Positions 43,833 to 53,686 of a stretch of 64,000 nt of DNA are shown in pieces. The translations under genes and the position numbers were made by a program. Under the pieces are notes generated by a model, which searched no databases, was not told the origin of the DNA, and worked only from the letters and a program-made list of their open reading frames with translations. Origin of the DNA: JAGOMX01 sp041738135 (GTDB taxonomy: Bacteria; Pseudomonadota; Alphaproteobacteria; JAGOMX01); the NCBI GenBank assembly GCA_041738135.1, contig JBGSQK010000077.1:62001-126000 (forward strand), read 5' to 3'. Numbering within the stretch: the stretch's first letter is position 1; each line of letters starts with the position of its first letter.

Positions 43833-44603
43833 ATGATACGATTCAAGGGAATACGTTCGGCACTGGGTTTTTGTTTATCTTTGGGTGCATGGGATGTGTA
43901 CGCTTCATCTAAAGACGGGATGCAACATTTTGAGTCGTTGAATGGAGATGTTCAAAGACTAATTTTTGTACAATTATCAGATGATGATCTACGTAGCTGC
44001 GCTAGAGCATCAAAAGGTATGAGCGTAATCACCTCACAGGATAGGGTTTGGGAAAGTCGTATCAACGCCTATTATATTTTTCCTATGGATCTTTATACAA
44101 GTTACAGCTCAATCGCAAAGGAAATTATTGGTGGAACGTACACCCCAACATATGATGATCAGTCGTTAAGTGAACCATCAGAAGATTGGACATTGAATGA
44201 TTTTAATAACTTCAATAATGAAGCATCTGGTAATTTATCCAGCCTTATTATACAACCATATCCTCGTTTCAAAACTTTAATTCAGTGCAGATTTTTGGTT
44301 GCAGAACAATTGGGTGAATGTGCTACGGTAGGGCGCACCATCTCTGGAATTATGCTAAGCCAAATTGCGTATGAAAGGCTTTTAGTAGCAGCTGAACGCC
44401 TTGGAAAAACAGTATATTTATCAGACTATTTTAGGGATCAAGTAAATTCAAGCGAAAGAAATAGTGAAAATAGTATTGAAGACAAATCTAATAATATGCT
44501 TCAATTATTTAATAAATTTATCGAACATGGTAGTGTTCTTGCTCAGCAAGAAAAAGATTCGAAAATGAAGAGAGGTTTAATTATTAATACTTTAGATCAT
44601 TGA
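43833..44603 (+). CDS. Exported F-box-like protein
   Basis: The 256-residue product has a probable signal peptide (FKGIRSALGFCLSLGAWDVYA). Residues 32-78 form an F-box-like segment: FESLNGDVQRLIFVQLSDDD, then LRSCARASKGMSVITSQDRV and WESRI; the leucine/aspartate pattern and WESR end are typical of the domain. The remainder is acidic, polar and probably partly disordered. GGGAG seven bases before the ATG supports the start. Together with the genes at 5085 and 34074 it makes three exported F-box-type proteins within 40 kb. F-box assignment by pattern. Confidence 0.65.
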   Translation: MIRFKGIRSALGFCLSLGAWDVYASSKDGMQHFESLNGDVQRLIFVQLSDDDLRSCARASKGMSVITSQDRVWESRINAYYIFPMDLYTSYSSIAKEIIGGTYTPTYDDQSLSEPSEDWTLNDFNNFNNEASGNLSSLIIQPYPRFKTLIQCRFLVAEQLGECATVGRTISGIMLSQIAYERLLVAAERLGKTVYLSDYFRDQVNSSERNSENSIEDKSNNMLQLFNKFIEHGSVLAQQEKDSKMKRGLIINTLDH

Positions 44604-44613
44604 TGCTTAAGAA

Positions 44614-44647
44614 CAAAAAAGCACCCTCAAAATAAATTGAGGGTGCC
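44614..44647 (-). terminator. Intrinsic terminator of the coiled-coil gene (minus strand)
   Basis: On the minus strand a ten-base stem (GCACCCTCAA and TTGAGGGTGC, loop TTTATT) is followed directly by TTTTTTG. It lies 38 bases beyond the stop of the coiled-coil gene, a classic intrinsic terminator, and may also stop the convergent F-box transcript. Confidence 0.85.
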
Positions 44648-44684
44648 AATTGATTAACTAAATAACAATGTATAATTTACAGTA

Positions 44685-45095
44685 CTATTGTTTGTCCTTT
44701 GGAACTGATTCTTCTACATTACCTTGTTTTTCTTTAACATTGCACTTCATGCCTGCTATTTTAATATCATTTATAGCTATGTTCTCTTTAGCAGTCGCAA
44801 AGAGTTTAAGATCCTGTTCTATTTGTTCAATGTCTTTTACAGTTTCAGCAAGAGCATCATCGTTCTCTTTTTTTTGTATTTTAGTTAACTGCTCGAGAGA
44901 GGTGAATCTCTGAAGTTTAGTACTTCTTAATTTAAGCTTTTCCAGCGTGTCGTCTACAAGCTTTTCGAGTCTATCTGCTTCTTTTTTTAAGTCCTCATTT
45001 TTTTTCTCTAGTTCAGCGACATCGGAAGCAAATGCCACCTGGCTTACCCCTGACATGCCCAAGGCCAAAAGTCCTATGATTAAATATTTCTGCAT
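44685..45095 (-). CDS. Exported coiled-coil protein
   Basis: Unrecognised 136-residue protein. Signal peptide IIGLLALGMSGVSQVAFAS, then a nearly continuous coiled coil (ELEKKNEDLKKEADRLEKL, LEQLTKIQKKENDDALAE) to about residue 110. One cysteine sits near the C-terminus (GMKCNVKEK). Size and layout recall small periplasmic structural proteins, but there is no outer-membrane lipoprotein signal. An intrinsic terminator follows. Confidence 0.68.
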   Translation of the reverse strand: MQKYLIIGLLALGMSGVSQVAFASDVAELEKKNEDLKKEADRLEKLVDDTLEKLKLRSTKLQRFTSLEQLTKIQKKENDDALAETVKDIEQIEQDLKLFATAKENIAINDIKIAGMKCNVKEKQGNVEESVPKDKQ

Positions 45096-45277
45096 TTGAG
45101 TTCTCCTATATAATGCATATAAATTGTTTTACACATTATATTGTATATATAATACGGTTAATAAACAGTTAATAAATCAAATTATTTACAAAATATAATT
45201 TCACCAATGGTTTACCTCCTATTAACCATTCTCCTGTGTAAAATAATAATCAACCACTTTCTATAGGGGATTTATAG

Positions 45278-47202
45278 ATGTCTATACTAACCAAGATTAT
45301 CAAAAGAACAGCCGTCATCTGCGCTTTTTTAATAACCGCATCCGTTTCACAAGCACAGGAACAAATTACGGGAAAAGTAGGTTCGCCAGAGGCGACCATT
45401 GCTCCTGATTCGAAAGTTCTTCCGGCGCCTCCCCTGAAATTTGGTGGCGAGATTAATCCTAATGCGGCGCAATCCAAGCCATTTTGGCAGCCTCGTCTTG
45501 TGCCACCTAAGGGTGCCCCCAATATTCTCTTGATCATGACCGACGACGTGGGATTTGGTGCGCCTAGTACGTTTGGTGGCACAATACCTACGCCTAACAT
45601 GGATAGGATCGCGAAGAACGGATTGAGGTATACACAATTTCACTCCACAGCTTTATGCTCACCAACGCGTGCGGCTTTGCTGACCGGTCGTAATCACCAC
45701 TCAGTGGGTTCTGGTGTGATCACCGAAATATCCACTGGTTACCAAGGATACGATGGTCAGCTGGGTAAAGATGCTGATGGTATCGGTGAAATCCTCAAGC
45801 TAAACGGTTACAGTACATCGTGGTTTGGTAAGAACCACAACACGCCAGTATATGATGCCAGTGCCGCCGGTCCATTTGATATGTGGCCGACAGGTCTTGG
45901 TTTTGACTATTTCTATGGCTTCATGGGCGGTGAGACTGATCAGTGGAGCCCAATTTTATTCCGCAACACAACCAGGATCTATCCTAATGAAGGCAAGCCA
46001 GGTTGGAATCTAATTACAGCTATGGCAGATGATGCAATTAGCTGGATGAACCAGATCAATACTCTGGCTCCCGAAAAACCTTTCCTTGTTTACTATGTGC
46101 CTGGCGCGACTCACGCTCCTCATCATCCTACTCCTGAATGGATTGCCAAATTTAAGGGCAAGTTTGATCACGGTTGGAATAAAGAACGCGATTTGATTTT
46201 CGAAAATCACCGGCTCCGGATATGGTAAACGGTACTCCGCAAAAGCCTATCGAAGGATTCAGTATGGTTTATACCTTTGATAAGAAAAATGCGAATGCTC
46301 CATCAAATCACAAAACCCAATATTTTGAGATGTTTGGCAATCATGCGCTGTATCATGATGGTTGGATCATATGTACAACACCTCTAAATACTCCTTGGGA
46401 TGTTACAGCGGAAGGAACACAAGATCCGGCCAATGCATTCAAATGGGAGCTCTATGATCTAACGAAGGACTGGACAGAATATGATAATATTGCAGCTAAG
46501 AATCCAGAAAAACTCAAAGATCTTCAGGAGATGTTCTGGGTAGAAGCTGCTAAATATCAAGTACTGCCTTTGGATGCTTCTAAGTCAGCACGTCTGTTGA
46601 CACCTCGTCCGAGCGCTGATGCGGGTAGAACTGACTATAATTATACAGGTGTTATAACAGGCATTCCGCCTTCTAATGCGCCTGACATTCTTAACAAGTC
46701 CTATACTATCACTGCTGATTTCGAGGTGCCTAATGAAGGTGGCGAAGGTATGCTCATTAGACTAGGCGGCAGATTCGGTGGTTGGGCTCTCTATCTGCTC
46801 AAAGGCAAGCCAGTATTCCTTTATAACTATGTTGATTTGGATCGCACGCGTTGGGAAGGAAAAGATTCTCTTGCCCCTGGCAAACACACGCTCGTATTTG
46901 ATTTCAAATATGACGGTGGTGGATTGGGTAAAGGCGGTTTAGGTGTCCTTAAGGTGGATGGCAAAGAAGTAGCTAATCATCGTATGGAACGAAGCGTGCC
47001 ATATACCTTCAATTTAGACGAGGATATGGATATAGGTGCAAGTCTTGCTGAATCTATTTCCAATGACTTCAAGGCTCCATTCAGATTCAATGGCAAAATC
47101 AACAAGGTCAATGTCAAATTGATACCTGCTGAGCCGTTGGGCAAAGATGACCAAAAGAAAGTTGCAGATGCAAATAAGAAGATTGCTGACGCAACTGAAT
47201 AA
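45278..47202 (+). pseudogene. Arylsulfatase, first copy, broken by an internal deletion
   Basis: The copy starts with a signal peptide (TAVICAFLITASVSQAQ) and the sulfatase core including LIMTDDVGFGAPSTFGG, the formylglycine site CSPTR (Cys127) and GRNHHSVGSG, to near 46210. The intact paralogue next door then has about 555 bases more; here that stretch is missing, and the frame shifts so that the protein ends in ENHRLRIW. The C-terminal part resumes in another frame from about 46212 (DMVNGTPQKPIEGFSMVYTF onwards) to 47202. The deleted part contains a calcium-site and catalytic region, so neither half should be active. Confidence 0.9.
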
Positions 47203-47216
47203 GGGCTAGCAATAAT

Positions 47217-47248
47217 AAAGGCCACCTCATCACTGGGGTGGTCTTTTT
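47217..47248 (+). terminator. Intrinsic terminator after the broken sulfatase
   Basis: GGCCACCTCA pairs with TGGGGTGGTC across a short loop and is followed by TTTTTTTG, 15 bases after the stop. The same loop sequence recurs in weaker form after the intact copy at 49806, consistent with duplication of the whole gene. Confidence 0.85.
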
Positions 47249-47320
47249 TTGTTTTAACGTTTTTTTAATTTCTAAGTTGTATAACCTAATAATGAACTAA
47301 GATTTTATCGGAGCATATCA

Positions 47321-49792
47321 ATGACTAGATATATATTCATAACATTTATCGCCGCATTATTTATTGGCACATCAGCTGTGCATTCGGCAGACCAAATCAC
47401 TGGAACAGTCGGATCACCTTCTGCCACCAGATCTCCTGATACCAAAGTGCTCCCGGCACCGGGATTACCCTTTGGTGGTGTCATTAACCCCAATGCATCT
47501 GAGTCCAAGTCTTGGTGGCAACCGCGTATTGTACCGCCTAAGGGGGCTCCGAATATTCTTCTTATCATGACCGATGACGTTGGATATGGTGCGCCAAGTA
47601 CGTTTGGTGGCACTATTCCTACACCTAACATGGACCGAATCGCGAAGAATGGTTTGCGATACACCCAGTTCCATTCCGCAGCTCTTTGTTCACCTACCCG
47701 TGCTGCTTTGATAACAGGCCGCAACCATCATTCAGTTGGATTTGGTATGATATCAGAAGGCGCCACGGGCTTTCCAGGTTACAACAGTGTGATTAGTAAA
47801 GATTCCGCCACTGTGGCTGAAGTTCTAAAGCAGAATGGTTACAGTACCTCATGGTTTGGTAAGAACCACAATACACCAACCTATGAGACAAGCGTGGCAG
47901 GTCCATATGACCAGTGGCCGACAGGACAAGGGTTTGATTACTTCTATGGATTCATGGGTGGGGAAACCGACCAGTGGACGCCAAATATATTTCGTAACAC
48001 CACCAAGATTACACCATACTTGGGTAAAGATGGATGGAACCTTACAACCGCCATGGCCGATGATGCAATTTCTTGGATGAGCGAGCTGAATGCTGTTGCG
48101 CCAGATAAGCCTTTCTTCCTTTATTATGTGCCTGGTGGAACCCATGCACCTCATCATCCAACGCCAGAATGGATTGCAAAGTTTAAAGGTAAATTTGATC
48201 ATGGCTGGAATAAAGAACGCCAACTGATCTTTGAAAACCAAAAGAAGCTTGGTGTGATCCCTCAGGATGCAAAGCTGACACCTTGGCCAAAGGATACTAT
48301 TCCAGAGTGGGATAGTTTAACAGCTGATCAAAAGAAGCTTTATGCAAGACAAGCAGAAGTCTATGCGGCATATCTGGCTTATACGGACCATGAAATTGGT
48401 CGGGTGATTCAAACTGTAGAGGATATGGGTAAGTTGGATAACACCCTCATCATTTATATCAGTGGCGATAACGGCGCCAGCGCAGAAGGTACTTTGAACG
48501 GCACGCCTAATGAGATGACGAACTTTAATGGCATCAATGTTCCCGTGGAAACTCAACTTAAGGATTTCTATGATGTTTGGGGGTCTGAGAAAACCTATCC
48601 TCACATGTCCATTGGTTGGTCATGGGCTTTCGATACACCATTCAAATGGACCAAACAAGTTGCCTCACATTTTGGTGGTACACGTCAGGGTATGGCTATT
48701 TCCTGGCCGAAAATGATCAAGGATGTGGGCGGCATTCGCAATCAGTTCCACCATGTTATTGATATTATGCCGACAATCTTGGAAGTTGCTGGTCTACAGG
48801 CACCAGTCGAAGTTAATGGCATTACTCAAAAGCCTATTGAAGGCGTGAGCATGGTCTATACTTTCAATAAAGAAAATGAAAAGGTGCCCTCCGCACGTAA
48901 AACCCAATATTTTGAAATAATGGGCAACCGTGCCATCTATCATGATGGATGGGTTGCGTGTACGACTCCACAGGCAACGCCTTGGGACTTAACATTCCAG
49001 GGAACAAAAGATCCCATGAATAGTTATAAGTGGGAGCTTTATGACCTGACGAAGGATTGGACTCAATTTGACGATGTGGCGGCTAAGAATCCTGAAAAAC
49101 TGAAGGAGCTTCAGGAAGTATTCCTGATCGAAGCTACTAAGTATCAGGTATTGCCTCTCGATGATTCCAAAGTAAGCCGGTTTACCGCTCCACGCCCGAG
49201 CGCTGATGCGGGTAGAACGGACTTCACATACTTGGGAGAAGTTAATGGTATTCCACTTGCTACCGCACCTAGCATTTTGAATAAATCATATACGATCAAG
49301 AGTGATATTGAAGTTCCCAGTGCGGATACTGATGGGATGATCGTTAGTTACGGTGGTAGATTTGGCGGTATAGCCCTTTATCTGCTAAAAGGCAAGCCCG
49401 TATTCGTCTACAACTTCTTGGATGTGGAACGGTTCCGTTGGGAAGGTAAGGATGCGCTGGCGGCGGGCAAACACACCATTTTATTTGATTTCAAATCCGA
49501 TGGTGGTGGTTTGGGTAAAGGTGGTGTAGGTGTGCTTAAAGTCGACGACAAAGAGGTTGCCAATAAACATATAGAGCATACCATTGCCTTTACGTTTCCT
49601 ATAGACGTTACCCTTGATATTGGGTCAAGCACAGGGACGTCCGTGGAAGACAAGGATTATCAATCGCCCTTTAATTTCAAAGGCAAGGTTAACAAAACAA
49701 CCATAAACTTGATTCCACCCGCGCCATTGGCGGAAAAAGATAAAAAGGTTGAAGCTGACCAAAAGAAAAAAATTGCTGATACAACTGAGTAA
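47321..49792 (+). CDS. Exported arylsulfatase
   Basis: A type I sulfatase of 823 residues with a signal peptide (FITFIAALFIGTSAVHSA). The metal site and core motifs are LIMTDDVGYGAPSTFGG near residue 80, formylglycine site CSPTR at Cys123 with GRNHHSVG, and the central SGDNGASAEGT. The last 200 residues form a beta-rich C-terminal domain. Such large arylsulfatases hydrolyse sulfate esters in the periplasm. Cys123 must be oxidised to formylglycine, and a formylglycine-generating enzyme lies at 54714. Upstream lies a broken copy, downstream an S9 peptidase. Confidence 0.94.
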   Translation: MTRYIFITFIAALFIGTSAVHSADQITGTVGSPSATRSPDTKVLPAPGLPFGGVINPNASESKSWWQPRIVPPKGAPNILLIMTDDVGYGAPSTFGGTIPTPNMDRIAKNGLRYTQFHSAALCSPTRAALITGRNHHSVGFGMISEGATGFPGYNSVISKDSATVAEVLKQNGYSTSWFGKNHNTPTYETSVAGPYDQWPTGQGFDYFYGFMGGETDQWTPNIFRNTTKITPYLGKDGWNLTTAMADDAISWMSELNAVAPDKPFFLYYVPGGTHAPHHPTPEWIAKFKGKFDHGWNKERQLIFENQKKLGVIPQDAKLTPWPKDTIPEWDSLTADQKKLYARQAEVYAAYLAYTDHEIGRVIQTVEDMGKLDNTLIIYISGDNGASAEGTLNGTPNEMTNFNGINVPVETQLKDFYDVWGSEKTYPHMSIGWSWAFDTPFKWTKQVASHFGGTRQGMAISWPKMIKDVGGIRNQFHHVIDIMPTILEVAGLQAPVEVNGITQKPIEGVSMVYTFNKENEKVPSARKTQYFEIMGNRAIYHDGWVACTTPQATPWDLTFQGTKDPMNSYKWELYDLTKDWTQFDDVAAKNPEKLKELQEVFLIEATKYQVLPLDDSKVSRFTAPRPSADAGRTDFTYLGEVNGIPLATAPSILNKSYTIKSDIEVPSADTDGMIVSYGGRFGGIALYLLKGKPVFVYNFLDVERFRWEGKDALAAGKHTILFDFKSDGGGLGKGGVGVLKVDDKEVANKHIEHTIAFTFPIDVTLDIGSSTGTSVEDKDYQSPFNFKGKVNKTTINLIPPAPLAEKDKKVEADQKKKIADTTE

Positions 49793-49805
49793 TAGTTAAA
49801 TCTGA

Positions 49806-49830
49806 GCCACCCCTCACTGGGGTGGCATTT
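49806..49830 (+). terminator. Stem-loop after the intact sulfatase
   Basis: GCCACCCC (49806-49813) pairs with GGGGTGGC (49819-49826), loop TCAC, then ATTT. Weak T-tail but the same hairpin core as the terminator at 47217. Confidence 0.6.
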
Positions 49831-49909
49831 CCGTATAAGTCTGCTTGCAATTCCATCTAGTCCCATATAGCTTAATGTCTTGTAAAACCAATTCAGATAC
49901 GGGTAACCC

Positions 49910-51850
49910 ATGCAAAATAACACCACTTTAATCCCAAGAGATATTCTATTTGGCAATCCTGAGCGTTTGTTTGTAAGGCTCAGTCCCAACGGTGCGTATG
50001 TTAGTTACATTGCACCTAAAGATGGGGTCTTGAACGTGTGGGTTGCGCCACGCGAACGCCTCGATCAGGCACGTGCTGTTACAGATGATACTGATCGAGG
50101 GATTCGGTCATACTTTTGGGCGCAAAACAATACGCACATTATATACATCCAAGATCGCGAAGGTAATGAAGACTGGCATATATATTCTGTAAATTTGGCG
50201 AACAATGTATCTCAGAATTTGACACCTATACACGGCGTGCAAGCACGAGTTATTGAGGTATCGGAAGAGTTTCCTGATGAGATTCTCATGAGCATTAACG
50301 ACCGGGATCCAGCCTACCACGACATATACAAGTTGAATGTGGTCGACGGACAGAAGGAACTGGTTTATGAGAATACAGGTTTTGCTGGCTTTGTGACCGA
50401 TTCAAAACTCCAAATCAGATTTGGTATTCGTCAACGCGCCGATGGTGGAAACGAGATCCTGCGGCGTGATGGTGACTCTTGGTCATTGTGGACAGAAATA
50501 GATCCAGATGATGCCATGACCTGCAATCCCATGGGGTTTGATAAGTCAGGAGATGTGCTGTACATGATTGACAGTCGCAACCGCAATACGGCTGCATTGT
50601 TGTCCATTAACCTGAAAACGGACGAATCTAAAGTCATCTACGAGAACCCCCGTGCGGACATTAATGATGTGATGATACATCCTACGCATAAAACCATTGA
50701 AGCAGCTGCTGCCAGTTATGAGCGCAAAGAGTGGACTGTCTTTGATTCAGTGATTGAAAAGGATCTCAATTACTTGAAAACCCTAGAAGCTGGGGAATTG
50801 GAGATTACCAGCCGTACGGAGGATGATCAGTTTTGGATTGCCGTCTTCTTGGTGGATAATGGGCCCGTTAAATATTACTTATATGACCGCAAGGGTGTGA
50901 AGGCTGCATATTTATTTTCCTCGCAACCTCGTTTGGAGGGATTGCCATTGGTTCCCATGCATTCCGTTGTTGTGAAGGCTCGTGATGGCCTGGAGTTGGT
51001 TTGTTACTACTCGTTACCCAAAGATAGCGATCCTGAAAATACAGGACGGCCCAACAAGCCTGTTCCCATGGTATTAGATGTGCATGGTGGACCTTGGGCG
51101 CGGGATAGTTGGGGATATGACGGGGCCCACCAATGGCTTGCCAATCGTGGGTATGCGTTGCTCAATGTGAACTTTCGCGGATCAACTGGGTTTGGCAAGA
51201 ATCTCACCAACGCTGGAAATGGCCAATGGGGCCGTAAAATGCATGATGATTTAATGGATGCCGTACAGTGGGCTATTGGACAGAAAATTGCTGATCCCTC
51301 AAAGGTAGCCATTTTTGGCGGCAGTTATGGTGGCTATGCTGTTTTGCACGCACTGACGAACACACCAGAGGTTTTTGCCTGCGGTATCGATATTGTGGGG
51401 CCCTCCAACTTAATCACATTGGTGGAATCCATACCCGCTTACTGGCGGCCAATTGTAGAAATGTTTAAGATAAGATTGGGTGGTGACCCAGAAACAGAAG
51501 AAGGGCGAGAATTCTTAATGGACAGATCACCCATCACTCATGTGGGAAATATTATTAAGCCGCTTCTCATAGGGCAAGGCGCCAACGATCCTCGCGTCAA
51601 ACAAGCGGAATCGGATCAAATTGTCCAGGCTATGCAGGAAAAACAAATTCCCCATACCTATGTACTTTTCCCTGATGAGGGACACGGGTTCGTAAAGCCT
51701 AAAAACCGTATGGCCTTCTTTGCCATAGCTGAAGCATTTCTAGCCCAAAATCTGGGTGGTCGCTGTGAACCTCTTGCCAGTGATTTGATCGGGTCAAGCC
51801 ATAAGATTATTACGGATAGCTATGGGTTGGTTGAGACGTATGCGGCTTAA
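49910..51850 (+). CDS. S9-family serine peptidase (prolyl oligopeptidase type)
   Basis: A 646-residue protein with an N-terminal beta-propeller (about residues 1-370; LFVRLSPNGAYVSYIAPKDG) and a C-terminal alpha/beta hydrolase. The catalytic triad is Ser472 (FGGSYGGYAVL), Asp560 (GQGANDPRV) and His592 (PDEGHGF). No signal peptide, so cytoplasmic; such enzymes cut short peptides. It has its own start 118 bases after the sulfatase, behind a hairpin, so is probably transcribed separately or by read-through. Confidence 0.93.
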   Translation: MQNNTTLIPRDILFGNPERLFVRLSPNGAYVSYIAPKDGVLNVWVAPRERLDQARAVTDDTDRGIRSYFWAQNNTHIIYIQDREGNEDWHIYSVNLANNVSQNLTPIHGVQARVIEVSEEFPDEILMSINDRDPAYHDIYKLNVVDGQKELVYENTGFAGFVTDSKLQIRFGIRQRADGGNEILRRDGDSWSLWTEIDPDDAMTCNPMGFDKSGDVLYMIDSRNRNTAALLSINLKTDESKVIYENPRADINDVMIHPTHKTIEAAAASYERKEWTVFDSVIEKDLNYLKTLEAGELEITSRTEDDQFWIAVFLVDNGPVKYYLYDRKGVKAAYLFSSQPRLEGLPLVPMHSVVVKARDGLELVCYYSLPKDSDPENTGRPNKPVPMVLDVHGGPWARDSWGYDGAHQWLANRGYALLNVNFRGSTGFGKNLTNAGNGQWGRKMHDDLMDAVQWAIGQKIADPSKVAIFGGSYGGYAVLHALTNTPEVFACGIDIVGPSNLITLVESIPAYWRPIVEMFKIRLGGDPETEEGREFLMDRSPITHVGNIIKPLLIGQGANDPRVKQAESDQIVQAMQEKQIPHTYVLFPDEGHGFVKPKNRMAFFAIAEAFLAQNLGGRCEPLASDLIGSSHKIITDSYGLVETYAA

Positions 51851-51855
51851 AATTA

Positions 51856-51892
51856 CAAAAAAAAGCGAGTGCTCGAAAGCACTCGCTAATTG
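51856..51892 (-). terminator. Intrinsic terminator of the outer-membrane protein gene
   Basis: On the minus strand GCGAGTGCT and AGCACTCGC form a nine-base stem with a four-base loop, followed by TTTTTTTT. It lies 20 bases beyond the stop of the gene at 51912. Convergent with the S9 peptidase gene. Confidence 0.87.
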
Positions 51893-51911
51893 AGGTTAAC
51901 TCAAAAGAGAT

Positions 51912-52649
51912 TTAGTTAGCCTTGTTGCAAAGCATATAGCTCAGCTTGACCATACCTGATAGCACGCGTGGCTTGTGGCTTGTTCTGAATGAAGCTGCAC
52001 CACCATTATCTGCTCTAGAGCTAATGCTCTCATAAGCGTCATAGTTAACTTCAACACCCAGAAGGAAGTTCTTCATCTTTTGTGCCGCACCTACAGAAAA
52101 GCGCACTGCATTTAGGAACTCACTGTTATGACGACGTAGTGTGTTGTTTGAAATGCTTGTGTGAGTCTTCCATGAAGAGCCAGCCCAACCTAATCCTACG
52201 TAGAAAAGAGAGTCCTTCATTACCATGCCAATGCGAGGAACAACAGCTACCGTGTATTGTGATTTTACATTATGCCTAATGATCGTTGTTGCATCTTCCT
52301 GAACTGTTGCTTTTCCGTTTAATCCGGAGAAGTCAAAAGATGCATTGACTCCGACTAGCCACATTCTATCAAATTGTAGATCCCAAGCTGCATGAAATCC
52401 GCCTAAAGCACCTTTAGCTGATGTTTTTAGACTTCCAGTATGAGTGTTAGCTGCATCGGCTGTGAAATTTGACTTGCTGTTAGAATGTCCATAACCTAGC
52501 TGTGCGCCAAGCTTAAAACCGCCCCAACATGGTACAGGTGTCGCAGGGCATTCTGGACAAGGCGCAGGCATGGGAGCAGGACCCGCATTGGAAAATGCTG
52601 CTGTTGTTAATGTAGTGGATGTAATTAATACGCTCAGTATTTTTTTCAT
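51912..52649 (-). CDS. Outer-membrane beta-barrel protein, copy 1
   Basis: The 245-residue product has a signal peptide (ILSVLITSTTLTTAAFSN), a Pro/Cys-rich linker (PAPMPAPCPECPATPVPCW) and a beta-barrel of about eight strands with alternating hydrophobic residues (FKLGAQLGYGHSNSKSN, FYVGLGWAGSSWKTH, LLGVEVNYDAYESIS). It ends in a strand (SGMVKLSYMLCNKAN) of BAM-substrate type, though the last residue is not aromatic. Paralogue of the next gene upstream. Similar small barrels act as surface antigens or porin-like proteins in host-associated alphaproteobacteria; function here is unknown. Confidence 0.82.
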   Translation of the reverse strand: MKKILSVLITSTTLTTAAFSNAGPAPMPAPCPECPATPVPCWGGFKLGAQLGYGHSNSKSNFTADAANTHTGSLKTSAKGALGGFHAAWDLQFDRMWLVGVNASFDFSGLNGKATVQEDATTIIRHNVKSQYTVAVVPRIGMVMKDSLFYVGLGWAGSSWKTHTSISNNTLRRHNSEFLNAVRFSVGAAQKMKNFLLGVEVNYDAYESISSRADNGGAASFRTSHKPRVLSGMVKLSYMLCNKAN

Positions 52650-52729
52650 TTTATCTTTCCTTGTAAGTTTTAATTCTCATAAACGGACTTAAATATGCGA
52701 GTGTCCGAAGACACCCGCTGATCTAAGAA

Positions 52730-53482
52730 TTAGTTCGTTGTTGTATTGCAAAGCATGTAACTAGCCTTTACCATGCCTGAAAGCACGCGTGGCTTGAAGC
52801 TAGTTCTGAAGGAGTTAGTTCCATCATCTCTACGAGAATTCAGGCTAGAGTAGGAATCATAGTTAACTTCCACACCCAGCATCACCTTATTTATTCTCTG
52901 TACCGCACCTACAGAAACGCGCAGAGCACTAAGAAAGTCAGTGTTGTGGCGGCGAGTTCCATTGTCGATGACGTTTGTCTTAAGTTTCCAGCTTGTACCG
53001 GCCCAACCAGCACCCACATAGAAAAATGAGTCCTTTAGAACAATGCCGACACGAGGTACAACAGCTAGTGTGTACTTTGCTTCAGCGCTGCTTCTGAAGA
53101 TATTAACGCCGTTACGACTTAAGCGTTTGCTGTCTTTGAAACTGCTAAAATCAAAAGATGTGTTTAGACCCATAAGCCAATTAGTCGCAAATTGATAATC
53201 CCAACCAAAGTGTACGCCACCTATAGGGCTTTTGGATGAATGGTCATTTCTTGCAACATGGACAAGATTGTTTGTATCTTCAACACGGATTTTTGAGTCG
53301 CTGGAAGCTTGACCATAACCAAGTTGCGCACCAAGCTTGAATCCACCCCAGCTTATAATTTTTTCGGGGCAAGGCGCGCAAGGAGGGCATGGCGCTGCAG
53401 GAGCGGGAGCAGGACCAGCATTGGCAAATGCCGCGCCTGTGAGTACTGTAGACGTAAGTAAAACGCTTAGTATATTCTTCAT
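52730..53482 (-). CDS. Outer-membrane beta-barrel protein, copy 2
   Basis: A 250-residue paralogue of the gene at 51912: signal peptide ILSVLLTSTVLTGAAFAN, a Pro/Cys-rich linker (PAAPCPPCAPCPEK), and WGGFKLGAQLGYG opening the same barrel. Strands such as FFYVGAGWAGTSWKLKT and VMLGVEVNYDSYSSLN align with copy 1. A hairpin (GCGAGTGTC/GACACCCGC, no U-tail) lies in the 80-base gap to copy 1, so transcripts may read through. The pair is a tandem duplication that has diverged. Confidence 0.82.
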   Translation of the reverse strand: MKNILSVLLTSTVLTGAAFANAGPAPAPAAPCPPCAPCPEKIISWGGFKLGAQLGYGQASSDSKIRVEDTNNLVHVARNDHSSKSPIGGVHFGWDYQFATNWLMGLNTSFDFSSFKDSKRLSRNGVNIFRSSAEAKYTLAVVPRVGIVLKDSFFYVGAGWAGTSWKLKTNVIDNGTRRHNTDFLSALRVSVGAVQRINKVMLGVEVNYDSYSSLNSRRDDGTNSFRTSFKPRVLSGMVKASYMLCNTTTN

Positions 53483-53627
53483 TTCTTAATTTCTCCGTGA
53501 ATTTGAATTATTACATCCAAACCTTAGCACTTAATCCGCTGCGGTTTCAAAAATTGCTTCGTCGTTTAGATTTTATTTATCTAAACTGTGCCTAAAAAGC
53601 AACATATGGGTTTTAGCAACTTAGTAA

Positions 53628-53656
53628 TTAACTTTTAAGGGTAATTTTGGTATAAT
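53628..53656 (+). promoter_or_regulatory. Putative sigma-70 promoter of the reductase gene
   Basis: TTAACT (53628-53633) and a perfect TATAAT (53651-53656) are 17 bases apart, 30 bases before the ATG at 53687. Sequence-only prediction with good spacing. Confidence 0.55.
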
Positions 53657-53686
53657 GCAGGTAGGCAAACAGTATGAGAATTTTTT

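Noticed and set aside
46222..47202. Separate gene for the C-terminal half of sulfatase copy 1
   Set aside because: It has no signal peptide or own ribosome site and matches the end of the intact paralogue; better read as part of one pseudogene.
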